Assembly (NCBI GenBank): GCA_905221605.1
Contig: CAJNDS010000025.1
Location: 114,501-178,500 of the forward strand
Source of the DNA: Symbiodinium natans
Lineage: Eukaryota > Sar > Dinophyceae > Suessiales > Symbiodiniaceae
Direction: 5' to 3'
DNA: 64,000 nt
Below, piece after piece: positions 11,055-24,800 of the stretch; within the stretch, counting starts at the first letter, position 1, and every line of letters starts with the position of its first letter. A program made the translations under genes and the position numbers. The notes beneath the pieces were generated by a model. That model was not told where the DNA came from and ran no database searches. It saw nothing but the letters and a program-made list of their open reading frames with translations.

Positions 11055-13271
11055 CGCAGTGGCACTGGGATCTGCGATGCGGGTCGCGCACGCAGAAGGA
11101 AGCGATCGAAGAGGGCCTGGCTCTTCAAATAGAAATGGTGAGCAACTTCGTGCGGAATTGTGAAGCTAAGCTAAGGCTTCATGAAAGCAGTAGGGCCACT
11201 GATCAAGGCTGCAGGTCCCTATCTGCCTTCCAGCCGCATTTTTGCAAAAACATTGTGTCTAGCCTCAGCCGCTACTTTGATTACTACCACGTGTGTGCCG
11301 TGGGCAAGAACAAACATGCAGTGCTCAATGCCCAAGTGCCCACCCCATGACACGCAGCGGATGCCAACAGGCAAGAACACAATGGCAGCATTGGACAGCC
11401 TGTGTTGACAGCATGGGCGAAACCGAATTGCAGCGTGCATGATACAGCCACAAAGACTGCACGAACCCCAACCGAATAATTGGCGGCCGCTGCGCTCCCT
11501 GTCCAGAGAATAAATTGAGGATCGGATGGTGTTGCGCGAAAAGTTTCCGCTGCGCCAAACATTGCCTAAAAAAGATTGCGAGGTGATGCAGCAGTGGTCG
11601 TTGAAGGCCCTTTTGACGACCCGAAAGCTTGCAACTGGGAGCCTGCAATGCTGCAATGACAAACCTAGCACGTGACCGTTCGGGAGCCAAGTGGAAAAAC
11701 TGCAAGTTTGCCAGCTTGAGGAGGATGTTCCGACATTGAGGTCCAGTAAAATCAGGTCCAGCTGTGTGTGTGCCATAGTCTGGCTCCTCCCGCCCGTGCG
11801 AGCGGCAGTCTGCGACGACTTGCTGCCGTGGGCAGGACCATTGTTTGGTAGGGTCGGGCATCATAGCAATTGGCTCCAAAGAAACCTGTCGCATTGGCTT
11901 GGGAGGAACTGCACCTGGCGTGTGTGAACTGGGAGTATTACATTGTGTATCACTTTGTGATATTTTGTGTGACTGATGTAAATCGGCAATAATTTCTCGA
12001 ATAGAGGTGCAGATTGTAGGTGGTGTATGGAGGCATGGTACCGCACTAATTCGCAACATGAGCTTCTTGTGTGGTTTCTTCAGGACCTGAGGGTCATGCG
12101 AATGAGGGAAGGACTGGGTAGCCGACTAAGTTTGAGAGAGGAGCCCCAAAGGTGAGAGTTCTAAACTTGAAGCGAACCCCTGAGCACAATCAGAAGAATT
12201 GCTAACAGTATTCCTTTATGGTCCCCGTATTATTATTCTATACTAACCCCCCAAAACCCGATTCTAATTCTTAAGGCCCCGAAAGTACATAGATTATACT
12301 GTTCTAGCTTATCGCTTTTCAGGCCTCGAGCTCATCACTCTCAGGGAGCTCGTTGGATGCAGCCACGGCGCACCACCTTGGACACACACGGGAGCTCTGG
12401 GTAAGGCCAGGGAGGCCACAATGGTGGCGGTCTGTTCTTTGCGGACATTTCTGAGGCCTCTTCGCAGGTTATTTTTTTAACAACAGCCCACGTCGTCACG
12501 TCGCGGCTAGCTCTCCCCAAGCTCAAAAAAACTGGAGCTTGGCTTTTGCAACTCGGCAACGCGTTTCTGCACTGAACTTTCTTTGCCTTTGGGGCTCCGG
12601 TACGTTTGTCCCGGAACATCTCGGAGCTTGAAGAGCTTGATCGGTTGGCACGTCATTGTCTGGAGCTTAACTCTCGAGTTGACTTTGCATGGCCGCTGAA
12701 GATGAACAGCCTTGGTATCTTTGCTTCGAGCTGTTACATGCTGTTACCCTCTCCGCTGGTGTCCGCTGAGATCCGTTGCCTTGGGCACTGTGCCCTCACC
12801 TTCGTGGCACAATCCAACTGAGCTCTGCATGCGCAAGCTGTCTGCCATGTAGAGATAGAAGGCACAAGGGGAAGCTGCAAACGTGTGTTCACCCCTTTCG
12901 GCACATCAGAAGAGTGGGCCCCTAGCTCGTTCGCAAGTTGCATTCCCGGGCTTCACTTGTTCATGACAGTGCTCACAAAGCTGGGGTATATGCTATAACT
13001 AGGCTATAACTATGACGGTCGGCCGCTTTCATTTCGCATCTCGGAAAAGTATTCATTACAAACAGCTGCTCTTTGCTCGTATATGCCCGATGACGCGGTA
13101 TCGTGCTGGCACCGCAAACGCCTGCTTTGCTTGCATCTTGCTGTGTTTACTGGTCTTAACAATCGCCAAGTGCTGGGCGCCACTCACGCGTCTGCTCACA
13201 GCAGCAGGCATACTGATGTCAGGTTGCAGAGCAGGCTGTGGAGTTATGTGCGGCAACCGCGAGCATATCGA

Positions 13272-13355
13272 GTATATATATATACACACACACATAAATA
13301 AATAAATCAAGAAATAAATCAATAAATAAATAAATAATATATATATATATATATG
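13272..13355. repeat. Compound microsatellite (TA)n-(CA)n-(AAATA)n-(TA)n
   Basis: A run of TA dinucleotides, then ACACAC, then several AAATA units, then another TA run. A compound tract with a similar order of units lies at 35051-35168. Confidence 0.85.
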
Positions 13356-16300
13356 TCATGTTTTCTCCACCCCGTCCTGCCGAAGCTGCGAGGCCATGTT
13401 AGCCACTCTCTCACCACGACATCCCCCAGCTCTATGTTAGGCCAGCATTTCGCCCTCATGGCTCTATAGCGCTTCCCAAATGCACGAAACAGCATCGGCC
13501 GGGTTCCAAGCTGCCTTTTTCTCCCATCTTGATTGCCATGGCTCTCTGTACACACTGAAGGGCAGCTTCAAGTCTGAGCTGGCGGTCCTTTCCACAATAA
13601 GCTGCACAGTTCTACACTGACAACCCCATCCCTGGAGCTGCCAGAGATTCTGCATTCGTTGGCCTGAAATGGGCTGCAGCACCACTTCGACCTGCACGAG
13701 CTGCTGGATGGGAGCTGCAAACGGAACAGAACTGCCAGTCCAGCAGCTTTGGCAGACAAAGCGCGACAAAACCGCTTTGGCCTAGTGGCTACACTTGGAA
13801 GAAACAGGTGCCCCAGACATGCTTGAGATGTGTGGCCCGATGATCCGCAGAAGCTGCCCGACAGGAACCACTACATGCAAGTCCATGACGTCAGCACAAA
13901 CCCACCTAACACGTGCCCCCCCTTGCACGGCGGTTCCTTGCATCATTCGGACATTGTGTTACAGTAGTGGAACGAGCGTTTTTCGTCAGAGGCTTGTTGA
14001 TGCCTTGAAATCCGCCCATGACTGTTTCAGAAGGTATGCAAAGGCCGGGCCTTGTTCTGCCAAGATAATATTCTCGTTGAATTCCTGCTGTCAAAAGATA
14101 TCCACTTCTCGCTACCCGTAGTTGCCTGGGCGGCTTGCAAAACATGCTTTTCGGTTCTTCTGCTGTCAATGCAAAAATAAACTCACTGGCATCTTCTTGG
14201 GTTCAATCAAAGTTCGTTTCAAGCTATTCCAACTTCTTCAGTCAGAAGCTGCGTTCAACCATAACTGAAAGAGCCATTTAAGTTAAAGTCAAGTAATTAC
14301 AGGTTCGCCGTTTCAAGTCGTCGAAGTTGAACATATGCTAATCAGTCTACGAACTGATACTGCTCTGGGCAATCCAGTTTCCCAATGTCGGCGCATGCAG
14401 CTTGCCAAAGCGCACGCCGATCGATGTGTCGGGTTTTGGGCTTATAGGGTCAAGGGTTGCAAGCACTGCCCGCATGGAAAACGACTTCGATGCATCAAGA
14501 GATATAATTACTCTGGGAATGCAACTCCCCATGTGGATCAGATCGATGCGTAAAGAACTGAGCCATGCGAGATAAAGAGACTACGCGTAGCTCAAGATAG
14601 GTATGCCGGTATGCCCTGAATATGTAGTGGTGCATTCACCAGATATCCAATGGGCCAAGGATGCAATAAGGACGACATGGAAGATAACACATGTGTGGCC
14701 TATGGGTGCCAGCCGTCGCCACAGGTGCACCAGCGCACCAACCTGTGCGCATGAACACAAAAAGACAAAGATGCGAAGCTTCGAGAAGAACATGAAATGC
14801 TGAGGTTTCGGTTTGGAACGCGGGGCCAAGATTCTGTTTCAATCCTCACCCTGAACTGCTCTTTGACAAAGCAGTCATGACAACTCAGGCGGGCTCAAGC
14901 GAGAGCTAAACCAGACGTAATGCCGCTACTAGGGGCGTACGCTATGAACTTAATTAGTCATCCGGCCCCTTCACCGCACATGCTATGTCTGCTCCCATCT
15001 ACCCTCACGCCGGATGTTTAGAAGTTTAGAGTGCTACCCTGATGTGCAATGCAGCCAGGCTGAAAGGAGACCTTGCAGAAAGACCAAAAGACGCAGAGCC
15101 TAAGACAAACTAGCAAACCCTAACCTTCCAGTGTTGCGACCAGTTGCGGTGGAATGTGCGCGTTTCGATTGCTTTCCACCATAGCAGCGGCGTTGGCTCC
15201 TTCGATCGCTAGGGACTTTGCTGTGGGACCCCCGCCACGCCCACTCAACAAAACAGTCTGCGACTGCTCTCAACCCCTGTACCTGTTGAAGCCAATGCCC
15301 AACCTTGCCCTGGGCAATGCAGAAATCCACCCTAAAACCTGTGAGATCCTGGAGCATCCCAGGCCAGCTGCTGTACAATGTCAATCCTGCAGGCTGGTTT
15401 CAGGTATCGGCACAGGCATCTCTCCCACGAAGGCATCGTCTTCATCATAGTCAGAGGGAACGCAGAAATCAGCCTGGATGTGGTCTATACTTGCTCCATC
15501 TGCACTTGCTTATCTACCCCATTACTCACACCTGATCAGGTTTGGGGCCTGTGGCAGAGCTCGGCGGCGTAAGCACGAACATAGCCTCACCGCTGGGGGG
15601 GGTGGGCCTTTTGCAGTGTCAAGGGCGAAGTGCTGAAGACGGTTAGCTTCACCGGAGACACGTCTCTCTGAAATCAGGATCGTCTTGTATCTCTAGATGC
15701 GACTTGGGGCTGCGAGCTTCGCACCATGGTGGGCTCAATTGCCGCTTCTCTGGTCCATGTCTTATGCTTGTCATTGCTTGTCAAGCCTTCCCTGCCAAGA
15801 TGCGATCCGGGTCTTTGGGTTTCACGGCTTGGGCGGTAGCACGGAGGGCCTGCAGGCAGCTATCCTCCCGAGGCAGGAACGGAGGATGCCTCGCGATCTA
15901 CACAGACACTGTGCGTGCGATACCAGATCCATTGTGCGATGGGGGGCGCAGCTTCCATCAAACCAAAACTAGACATGATTGGAGCCGCGAACAAAACTCG
16001 TAAGCATTGCAACAGCAGGCCGAAATATGAACTGGCCTTCGGCGGTGCTGCAAACCCCATGCAAAGCCGTGATAGTGTATCTCAGGCGCTGCCTCCTCGC
16101 ACTACACCTCGTTACCTCGCCCTTATGTAACACCTCTTCAAACCCTGAACCGGTCAATGTGACGGTTCGGCATGCTAAGTTTTGTATGTGACGCTGTTGG
16201 ACTGGGCATCTCTACTTGCGCTTTGTTGGCAAACATGTGCTGGACTTTAGGTTGCATACGGTTGCATGTTGTCTGTTCTCGCGTGAGTAGACGTTGTCCC

Positions 16301-17772
16301 ATGCGTTTCCGGAGAACACAAGTCCCCACCCCAGGCCAAATCCTGAGCAAGTCGCCACGAAACCTCGCAAACCCCAAGCCCTCAACACCCGAACCTTAAG
16401 GCGCGACAAAGTTGTCCTCCACCAGGCTCCCGGAGGTCAGGAGCCGGATTAAGGCGTGGAGCGCCGTGGCTCGGACAGCGCCGACCTTTGGCGAGGAAAG
16501 GGGTGCTGGTCAAAGTGATAGTCGTCATCGGCTACGCCGGGCCGGTCAGCCACACAGACCGTCTGGGAGACCAAGCGGTGCCCAGACCTAGTCTTAACTC
16601 CACCTGCTCCAAGAGGCAGTATCCTCAGCCACTGCTTGTTGCAAAGGCCAGGCGGTGTCCTTCCGAGGCTTTCACATCTAATGGATCTTGTCATTTGTTG
16701 TAGAATGTGCGTTAGTTATGCTGTTAGTGTGTTGCGTCTTCTGCGTCGCTCTCTAGATTCCTGACGAAGCTGGAACATCTTCGGCATGCGCAGTCCCAAG
16801 TCGCCAGCATTAGTGTACTCTAAACGTGAGTCTTTGAGCACGGCATGGTTTGGGGCTTGATGGGCATCATGGTCATAACAGTGCCGAGATCAGAAGTCCT
16901 GCAGGCGCAAGCAGCCAAGCGCCTCTGCGGCGCATATGCGAACGAGAGGATCCTTGGCGCCCTTCCTCAGCTACCGGCATCCTCTTATTTGAACTGATCT
17001 TGCTTTCTTTGCTCACCAACCGTCTGAATCATCAGATCAAAGGGGTTCATTCGCAGGGTTCGATGATGAAAAACATGCATATATTAACTTGAAGTGCTTC
17101 TTCGGTGTTGTTTTTCCATCGAACGGAGCAAAGCACGTGTTTGTTTGTTCCTGCGGCTTTTTCAGTCTTTGTCCGACAGAGAAACTGTTAGGACGTTATC
17201 TCGCAGCAACAGATCATTAGTTATAATGAAAGCATGTGAACGAACTTTGTGCTTTCCGTGAAGATGAGGGCACAAAGGTATGAGAAATCCTAGTGGCTGA
17301 AGTCAACTTGTTAAGCACCGTCTTCATTTCGCAAATGCTAGGTGATTGATGATCTACGCATAAGCGAAACATAGTTTCTACTTTCCTTTGCCTTCCTCGC
17401 ACCTTCCAACATCTCTGGGAGCCAACATGATCGATAACAAGTATTTTGTGCTATGGCATATTGTATCTATATGTACATATATATATATATGTAAATCTAT
17501 CCATCCCCATTCATTCATCGCAGCCGGCGGTTCAAGACCTCCTCCAAGGCCTGCAGGGCCTTCGCCCCCGCCTCGCCTGGAGATCGGGCTTGGGAGATCG
17601 AGTTGATGCAGTTTTGATGCTCTGCCGGGAGGTTTGGGGAGATCCCTACTGCTTAAATTGGCTTAAATTACATGGGTGAGAGAACGGCGAGAGCCAACAG
17701 AACATTTGAGGCTCGGGCTCTGGTTCGCTTGCGGTCGCAGCTTTTGTGACTGCTGTACGACATGTTCTGCGT

Positions 17773-17794
17773 GGGGGGGGGGGGGGGGGGGGGG
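17773..17794 (+). repeat. 22-nt poly-G run
   Basis: An uninterrupted run of 22 G on the plus strand, the longest homopolymer noticed in the window. Length may be imprecise because such runs are hard to sequence. Confidence 0.8.
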
Positions 17795-20700
17795 TGTGAC
17801 ACCCAGCGGCCACCGAGCCGCTAGCCCATGTCTGGCCAGCATGCTTTGTGCAAGACTCCGGGGGGCGAAGCTAGAGACGACGCAGTCTAGCATCCCCGAC
17901 TTGCACACAATTCAAAAGGTCGCCCAAGATACTGCATCCCCTCCCGGCATTCGCAACCGGTCCAGAACATGCCACACCAAGCTGTTGGAGCCTCCGTCCA
18001 AATCGGCCAGATCCAGACACCTGCCGAGGCCGTGCACAGCGTCAGCCGACTGCCGAACTGCAGGCTTCCTGGAATGGGGTTGTTTTCTTCTAGGGTTGTT
18101 TTCTTCTAGGGCCTTAAAAAACGATCTCGGCTTTGTCACGTTTGGTGGGGGATTTGGGCTGGACAGTTGAGTGCTTAAAACTTATCATTCTGATGCCGTG
18201 CTTGTATTGAAAAAATCTTTGACGCACAAGCTACCAGCTAGCAATATAGCCTCGTGTCATGCGACCCCACTAGATGCTTCTCCGAATCTGCGGTCACCTA
18301 AGCCAACTGTGGCTCAGACAGGGCAGGGCACGACAAACCACTCCAGCCTCACGATGCCTCACGCCCTACCTTCCAAACAGATGTGGCGAGGGACTCCAGC
18401 AAAAGCGGCACAGCCACCGGGCCCAACATGTCGAGGACATGCATCACCTCGGCAGAGGCCTACTCTGCGCGATGAAGGAGTCTTGTGTCACTCAGAAAAT
18501 CAGCTTGATGGTCTCGCAGATGCCGCTGTTTTGAGTTTTGAGTCTAGAGCACATTCAAATCGAAGGGCATGGAGAGGCACACAGGCACGCTTGCCCCACC
18601 CCTCACCATGCAGCACTTTGGTGGTACAGCTTCGGCGTTTTCCAATTCCTTTCACCAAAGCTTGCTACAAACACAACCGGGGCGTGCTGAGTGAGTGTGG
18701 AGAATACAGAGGCTCGAAAGAGACAGTTGGTTTGGGTCGTGTGGGTGATTCCACTAGGCCCCTCTGGCATCCTCGGGGGCGGTCTGGTTGGTGTATGCTC
18801 GGTCAGCTGGGAGCCGGTGCATGGCATGGTCAGTCCCATTTTGCGCTCTTCGCTTCCCTATAAATGTCCATCCACTGCTGGTCTCAAAATGTCCTACATA
18901 TCCTACATATGGATTGCCCTGATGACATTTGTGGAGGTAGCGAAGAGCCATGGCCAGATACAAGGTCTTCTATGCGCACGCACATTTCGTGTTCCGATGT
19001 TGAGATCGGCTGCATCGTCAGACCAAGTTGCTTGAAACGCTGACCAAGGTTCTCAAAACATTAACTGTTCCAACTGTTCCGATACTAGAGGACCTTGGTG
19101 GACATCAGCGCTTGTTCAGGCAATATGCAGCGAAGATGATACATGATGTAACATAACAGCGTGCAGGTACGCCAAGTTGATCGGACTCGCTATCCCACGT
19201 AGCTTCGTTGAGTGCGGTCCCACAGTCATGCCGCCCGCAGTGGGCAGATGATGCAAATGGGAGGTAGATAGAGTGCCCACGGGGCTCGTCTCATGATGGC
19301 GACTGCTTTTTGTGTGCGCTTTTGTGTAGAATGACAACTGTCAAACGGGCATAGAAAAACTCGCGCGCCAAGGTCGTGGTACGACCAGGCAACTGCGATG
19401 ACGGAGGGCTTTCTTGCAGAGTGCAGGCAAGGCAGTGAAGTTTAGGGTTGCTTCGCATCCGTCAGCAGCTGCTGCTATGGCACCGCTCTTCTTAGAAACA
19501 AAAGAAAGTACCAAAAATCAGAAAAGGCGGGAGCCGAAATGGATAAACACCGAAAAACCCACCTGAACAGAGGCGGCGGCATAAACTTTCCGTGGGCAGA
19601 ACACCGGAACATAAGCACTCGGGGCAGGAGAGACGAGAGAAAACAAATGGGGCGCTCAGTGTCATCGGAACCCGGCGGCAACATAACCCCATGCTACAGG
19701 GAACTAGCTGTGGTCTATCAACTGCTGAATGCTGACCTTGCTTTGTATGAGGTGGCCTATGGAATGCACGAGTCAATCTGAAAGCAGTCAACGAGCCAGT
19801 AAATGAGTCAAGTGCACTGTCACACTGTCACATGGTAGCTCAGGCGGGTCAGCCTACCTAGTTCCTAAACCTTATTCCTATGATAGACAAGTTGTTTCAG
19901 AAGACCATCCATTTTCCACCCTTAGGGTTTCGGGTTTCCACTATCGGGTTGTCTATGGGGTGGGGCATGTGATGGGGGTTGAGTATGCTATTTTCTACGG
20001 GGCTAGGGGTGGTTCCATAGTATGGGTTCTTCAGGCAGGTCTTGGATGGGGGTCTTTTGGTGGGTTGGAGGTTGACGTGTACGTTGTTATGGATTGGGGT
20101 GCTAGGGGGTAAATGGTAACGGTCACTGCTAACTTATTCGGGCGGCGTTCCGGCCACGAAGATGCAGCAGCCTTGGAACTGGGGTTTTCAGAAAAAAACT
20201 GTGCCACAGCTGCAACTAAACTCTCAACGACAACATCGCACAAACTCCCTAGCCTGCTCCACGAAGCCCTCCTAAAGTCGGCGGTGCGTCACAAGGCTTA
20301 AACCCGAAAGGCTCAATGCCAAGCAACTGGTCCAATGCGGCCAAGACCTTCGAAAGCATTGGCGGCCGAGCCCTACCTTAGGTTCCCCCAGGAACCCCGC
20401 TCGCCTTTAAGAATGTTCGGGGACACCATGCGGTGTGACGGGGGCCGGCGGCTCTTAAACAAACTTATTGTCTCTGGACGTAATTCCGAAACCTTCACAT
20501 TGAAGAGTCATTGAAGAGGCTCGTCGTTTCTTGCGAAAGGCCTGCTGCGCAGTTGAAAACTGCATGCATGTATGTATGCCACTTATAAACAGGGCACGTG
20601 CGTGATTCCCAGGTGCAACATTTGTGTCTGAGGGGGCAAACCTGCATTTGCGCCTGGCACCTGATGCGATCTTGAAAGGAGGTTGAGGGGTTGTGAACTT

Positions 20701-23700
20701 TCAATGATTCGTGATTGGCACTTGATTCAAATCATGTTTTTGACCACAGTGGGGCAGCCCTCTATTTTTTTGTTGCTAAGCTGTTCGATTCGTTGGGCAC
20801 GCGCTTTGCAGGGAATTATTGCCCACAATCGTGGAGTTTTCGCGAACGCCAATGCGTTAGGGTTTCGGGCTTGAGCTCCGGAACTTTGAAGCTTGGGCTC
20901 GTGGTTCTTGAGGCTTTTGAGGCGGCCAGCGGTCAGCAAATACTGCGCGTCACCCCTTGAACCCCCGCCCCCACCACGGCCTAGTGAAGGTTCAGGAAAT
21001 GTCGATATAAGGGCCACCAAAGGCAAAGCATCTGGAAAATTCCATGGAGTCTGTCATGTAGAGGCATCATTTCTCACCCACCCACCAGTAGAAGTATGAG
21101 TCTCCAGAGTGGCATAAGACGAGGTCATGAAGATGGCCAGCAGCGCATGAAGTTCGGCAGAAATCTGCTGAGCTTGCCGTGCAGACTTCCAAGCGAGTCA
21201 AGTACATACTATGCTAATACAACAATACATAAGAATACTAATAATAATAATAATCCGCAGTGTAAGAAAACTATTTCATGGAAGATCATTGAATATAGCC
21301 CGGTTCCACTCCACCTCATGGAGCCCAGCACGCCCTTCACCCTAGTTCCAGGCTCACTTAAGTCCAGCCACAGAGTCTCGCCAGCTTCCAAGCTGCCGCC
21401 ACACGCACCGGGTCGAAGGCATCCTGCACTGTGGATGGGTGCTTCTCGGCTTTTCGGAACCCGAAGTCATCCAATTCGAAAAGCGCAACCCGATGGGGCA
21501 TCTGGATGTTTCCACGGCAACTCGACAAGCAATCTGTTGATGTCAATGTAGCTAAGCCTGGGCTTCTAGGCCTAGTTTGGCTTGGACATCTTGCATGCGC
21601 ATAGTCCAGGGGTTGGTGTTGGCATCCTCGCTAAGCACAGACTTGATGAGGGGCACCCGGGTTGGTAGCTAAGCTTACTGATGGTGATGAGGCAAAGAAG
21701 CCTAAGATTAAGCCTATCAGTCTAGCCCATGGGTGCAGCGAAGGCAAAAGCTACTGGTAGCACGGTAGCACGCGAGTCATGGTTTAAGGACACCCACCCC
21801 CCTCCTGAAAAATCCCATGAAGTCTTTATTTCGACAGCTGTATATGAAGGGGCGGGCATCTTGGTGTTTTCTCATCGCATCAGCCCGGATGGGTTCCCAA
21901 GCGCTGGTGCGACGCAACCGGAAGATTATGGACACTTTGACGAAGGATCACCCTGAATGTCCTGTCCGTGCCCCTCGAGGAGGTCGGAAAGCAACACCTC
22001 CCGGGACAAGCTCACACGAGAACCTTCCCCTGCAGGATCGTGGGGCTCACGCGTGTGCCGCCCTCTTGTCACATGGCAGCACATTTCAACACTGAGGGTT
22101 TGCCTTCGCATCCTCAGCGTCTTCTTGCGATGGCACCTTGCACAAAGGACGGCACATGCAAAGAACAAGGGCTGTGTGATGCTGCCGTTACTGTGCACAA
22201 GCATATACTCAATCCTTGTAGACCCACGCTTCACAGGGCTGGTTGTATGCAATATGAGAGTCAGTTATCTTCTTTGCTCTTTCGTCTGACCAGTGCTATT
22301 CAGAGCTCTAATCAACATCTAATCAACATCTCGAGCCCCTCCCCAATCAGATTCAGGTTTGGTCCTGCGCGCAAAGCGAGGTGGGAGCGGGACTTTTCAC
22401 GTTGAACGACACCCAAATGCGATGAAACGGCGACTCCCGAAATTCGCGGCCATGCCCATGCCTAGGCGAGAGCGCGATTTTGACCCAACCGGCCGTGCGT
22501 GCCATGGGCACGGCAACCGAAGCCTCCTTACTTCCAACATTGGAACCCCGCCATGTTGTTGCACTGTTTGGGGAAGTAAGCCGAGGTAAGTGCTAGTTTT
22601 AATTCCTTAGCTTTAATTTAATTACGGATGCAAATGAAAAAAAACTAAACTTTAGCAACATGTAGACAAACACTATGAACTGCTATGTTACTTCCACTCG
22701 ACAAAAGAGGCTCCCACTACATACTAGTTGACGGACTACGAGGACTTGTACTGAATCTTGGCAAGTTTGATGCAAAGGAAACTCAAACATGAGCCAACCA
22801 ACTCGTAAACTGAGTTAGATTAACATGTTTTCATGAGCATGAGATAAGTTTTGATTTCAACCAGAATTTCGGCCGGCTAAACCTAAATCACTTGAAAATC
22901 TGCAAGCCTGAAGTTCAGCACGTGTGCTGGGTGTTCATTCAAATGCTGCAAGTAATCTAATTGAAAGAAATACATAAGAATGCTGGATTCCAGGTAAAGT
23001 TAGCTGATCACAACTGAATTTGCATCCAATACAACTAGCCGCATGTTTGCAATTTCGTACCGGCTAATGTTATACATGCTTCCCATTGGTGTAATTATGC
23101 TTTCTGTTGCGTAAATTGCTTCGCGGTTTACAAGCTACTTGTAAGCAGCTCAAGTAGCCACCAGAGTGGACGGATGGGGAACAAAAAGCAGACCTTAAAC
23201 CTTTTAATAGCCCCATGTTCAGCCCCAAGGACCAAGGACACGCTCACGACGCCCCTGAAAGCACAGCTGAAACTGAAAGTCCTGAAGCCCTGAGTCCCTG
23301 AGCTCAAAAAACTCCAAGCGTTGTGAGCCTCGGATGCTCCATGCAGCCAGTCCCAAACACCCTGCCAAACCGGCCTCGGTTTTGTTTGGCAAGACACGAG
23401 TGGTTCAAACAAATCTCGGGTGCCGGAGATGCAGGCTTACAGCAAGCAGGCTTTGTCGGGCTCGGGCCGGGATCAAGGGTTGGGCGCAGTAGGGTTTGGC
23501 AGCAAGTGTGCAAAAACTGGTGATCAAATCTGACGAAGGGGCTGCATGCGTGCTGGCGCATCCACATCCTCCTGTCTGGCTTACAACTTGCAGCCAGCGC
23601 ATCCCCGAGCCCAAGCCTACAATCCACCTGCCAGTGTTTTCTGGCACATGACGCCCGCTACAGGGAGGATATCTTGTGAAAGCCTGTGGCGATTGGGCTT

Positions 23701-24018
23701 GCCCACCGATGTTACCATCATCGCAGTCTTGGTCGCCAAAATCCCTATGCGTGGAAAGCTCCTACCTTATGCTCCAAGGCAGCTTGCGTGTCCGCGGAAG
23801 CGAACGACTCGGACAGAGGATTTTTAAGGGTTACGAAAAGGGCCTCCAAAAAAAAAAACATAAGCCCTATCAAACATTATAAAACCCTATAAACCCTATA
23901 AACCCGACAAACGCTACAAACCTTGTGCATCCTGGAAGAACTTCTCCCAAACGATGGCTTCGCCGGGCGCCGAGCGCAGGCGCGGCGCCAAGGCAGGGCT
24001 GAGCATCCGGCTGAACCT

Positions 24019-24054
24019 TATAGGGTTTAGGGTTGAGGGTTTAGGGTTTAGGGT
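24019..24054. repeat. Telomere-like TTTAGGG tract
   Basis: Five imperfect TTTAGGG/TTGAGGG units on the plus strand. Confidence 0.75.
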
Positions 24055-24726
24055 GGCAGCTGCAAGGTCCTGTAAGGTTCAACCCGAAGCACCCTACACT
24101 TGCAGACTTTGAAGATCCTTGCAGATGTTGATCCCCTCGTTTATCCCCGGAGCTGCATCCTTCATCGGCATTGAACCTGCGATCTCCTGATTTCACTATG
24201 TCGACCGCCTAGCTGTTCCCATGCTGCTCTCTGAAGAAGCATGTTCTTTCATCCAAGCCTGAAGTTCAGATGTCGCAGCTGGTTGTTCGAACAACAACCC
24301 CCTTTTGGAACAACAACAGGGGGCTGAATCGGGGGAGAGGGGGGGGGGGTGTGTCCACCACGCTGTTGGGAATGGCTCACGGCCTTTTTGAGGGGTTTGT
24401 TTGCAACACGTGAAGGGCCAAGTGGCTGAAATTTGAACATGTAGCGGATTCCGTCGCTGATGTTGGCGCCGCCCCGGTGCCAAAGATCGTAGTGCATAAG
24501 GACTACCTGCTTATTCTGGGCACCAAGTACCGAAGTCAAGGCATAAGATGACTGCGCAATGAACCCAAACCTGAATCTCGAATGATCTCGAATATAACCC
24601 GACCCTAGCAACGGAAACCGCCGAGGACCGTAACCGAAACCGTGTAAGCGGAGAAGAAGGACAACCGTAACAACAACCGGCAGACGTGCAACAGAAACCA
24701 GGACCCCGCCGTAACGGAAACCACCC

Positions 24727-24772
24727 ACCCTAAAGCCTAAACCCTACACCCTAAACCCTAAGCCCTAAACCT
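24727..24772. repeat. Telomere-like CCCTAAA tract
   Basis: Six imperfect CCCTAAA-type units, opposite in orientation to the tract at 24019-24054. Confidence 0.75.
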
Positions 24773-24800
24773 CTAAATTCTGAACCCATCTAAGAAGGGA

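Larger units (their letters stand above)
7224..19900. other. Intergenic desert
   Basis: No gene recognised. The frames present overlap antisense frames of similar length and show no motifs. The stretch holds poly-G runs (8140-8152, 10590-10599, 17773-17794), a telomere-like tract at 10982-11054, a TA/CA/AAATA microsatellite at 13272-13355, a short TA repeat near 17477-17492 and a 16-bp tandem duplication near 18080-18110. A frame around 8520-8715 (minus) looks faintly coding but is unsupported. Small exons of split genes could be hidden here. Confidence 0.45.
19901..24800. other. Intergenic; G-rich strand block, AT-rich island and telomere-like tracts
   Basis: No gene recognised. The plus strand at about 19920-20115 is strongly G/T-rich with many GGG runs. 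22600-23130 is clearly more AT-rich than its surroundings. Two TTTAGGG-type tracts (24019-24054 and 24727-24772) face each other in opposite orientation about 0.7 kb apart. Near 23870-23930 there are imperfect AACCCTATA units. Confidence 0.5.

Noticed and set aside
18171-18863. A 230-codon plus-strand open frame
   Set aside because: No motif, domain or hydrophobic pattern; overlapping frames on both strands are equally plausible.
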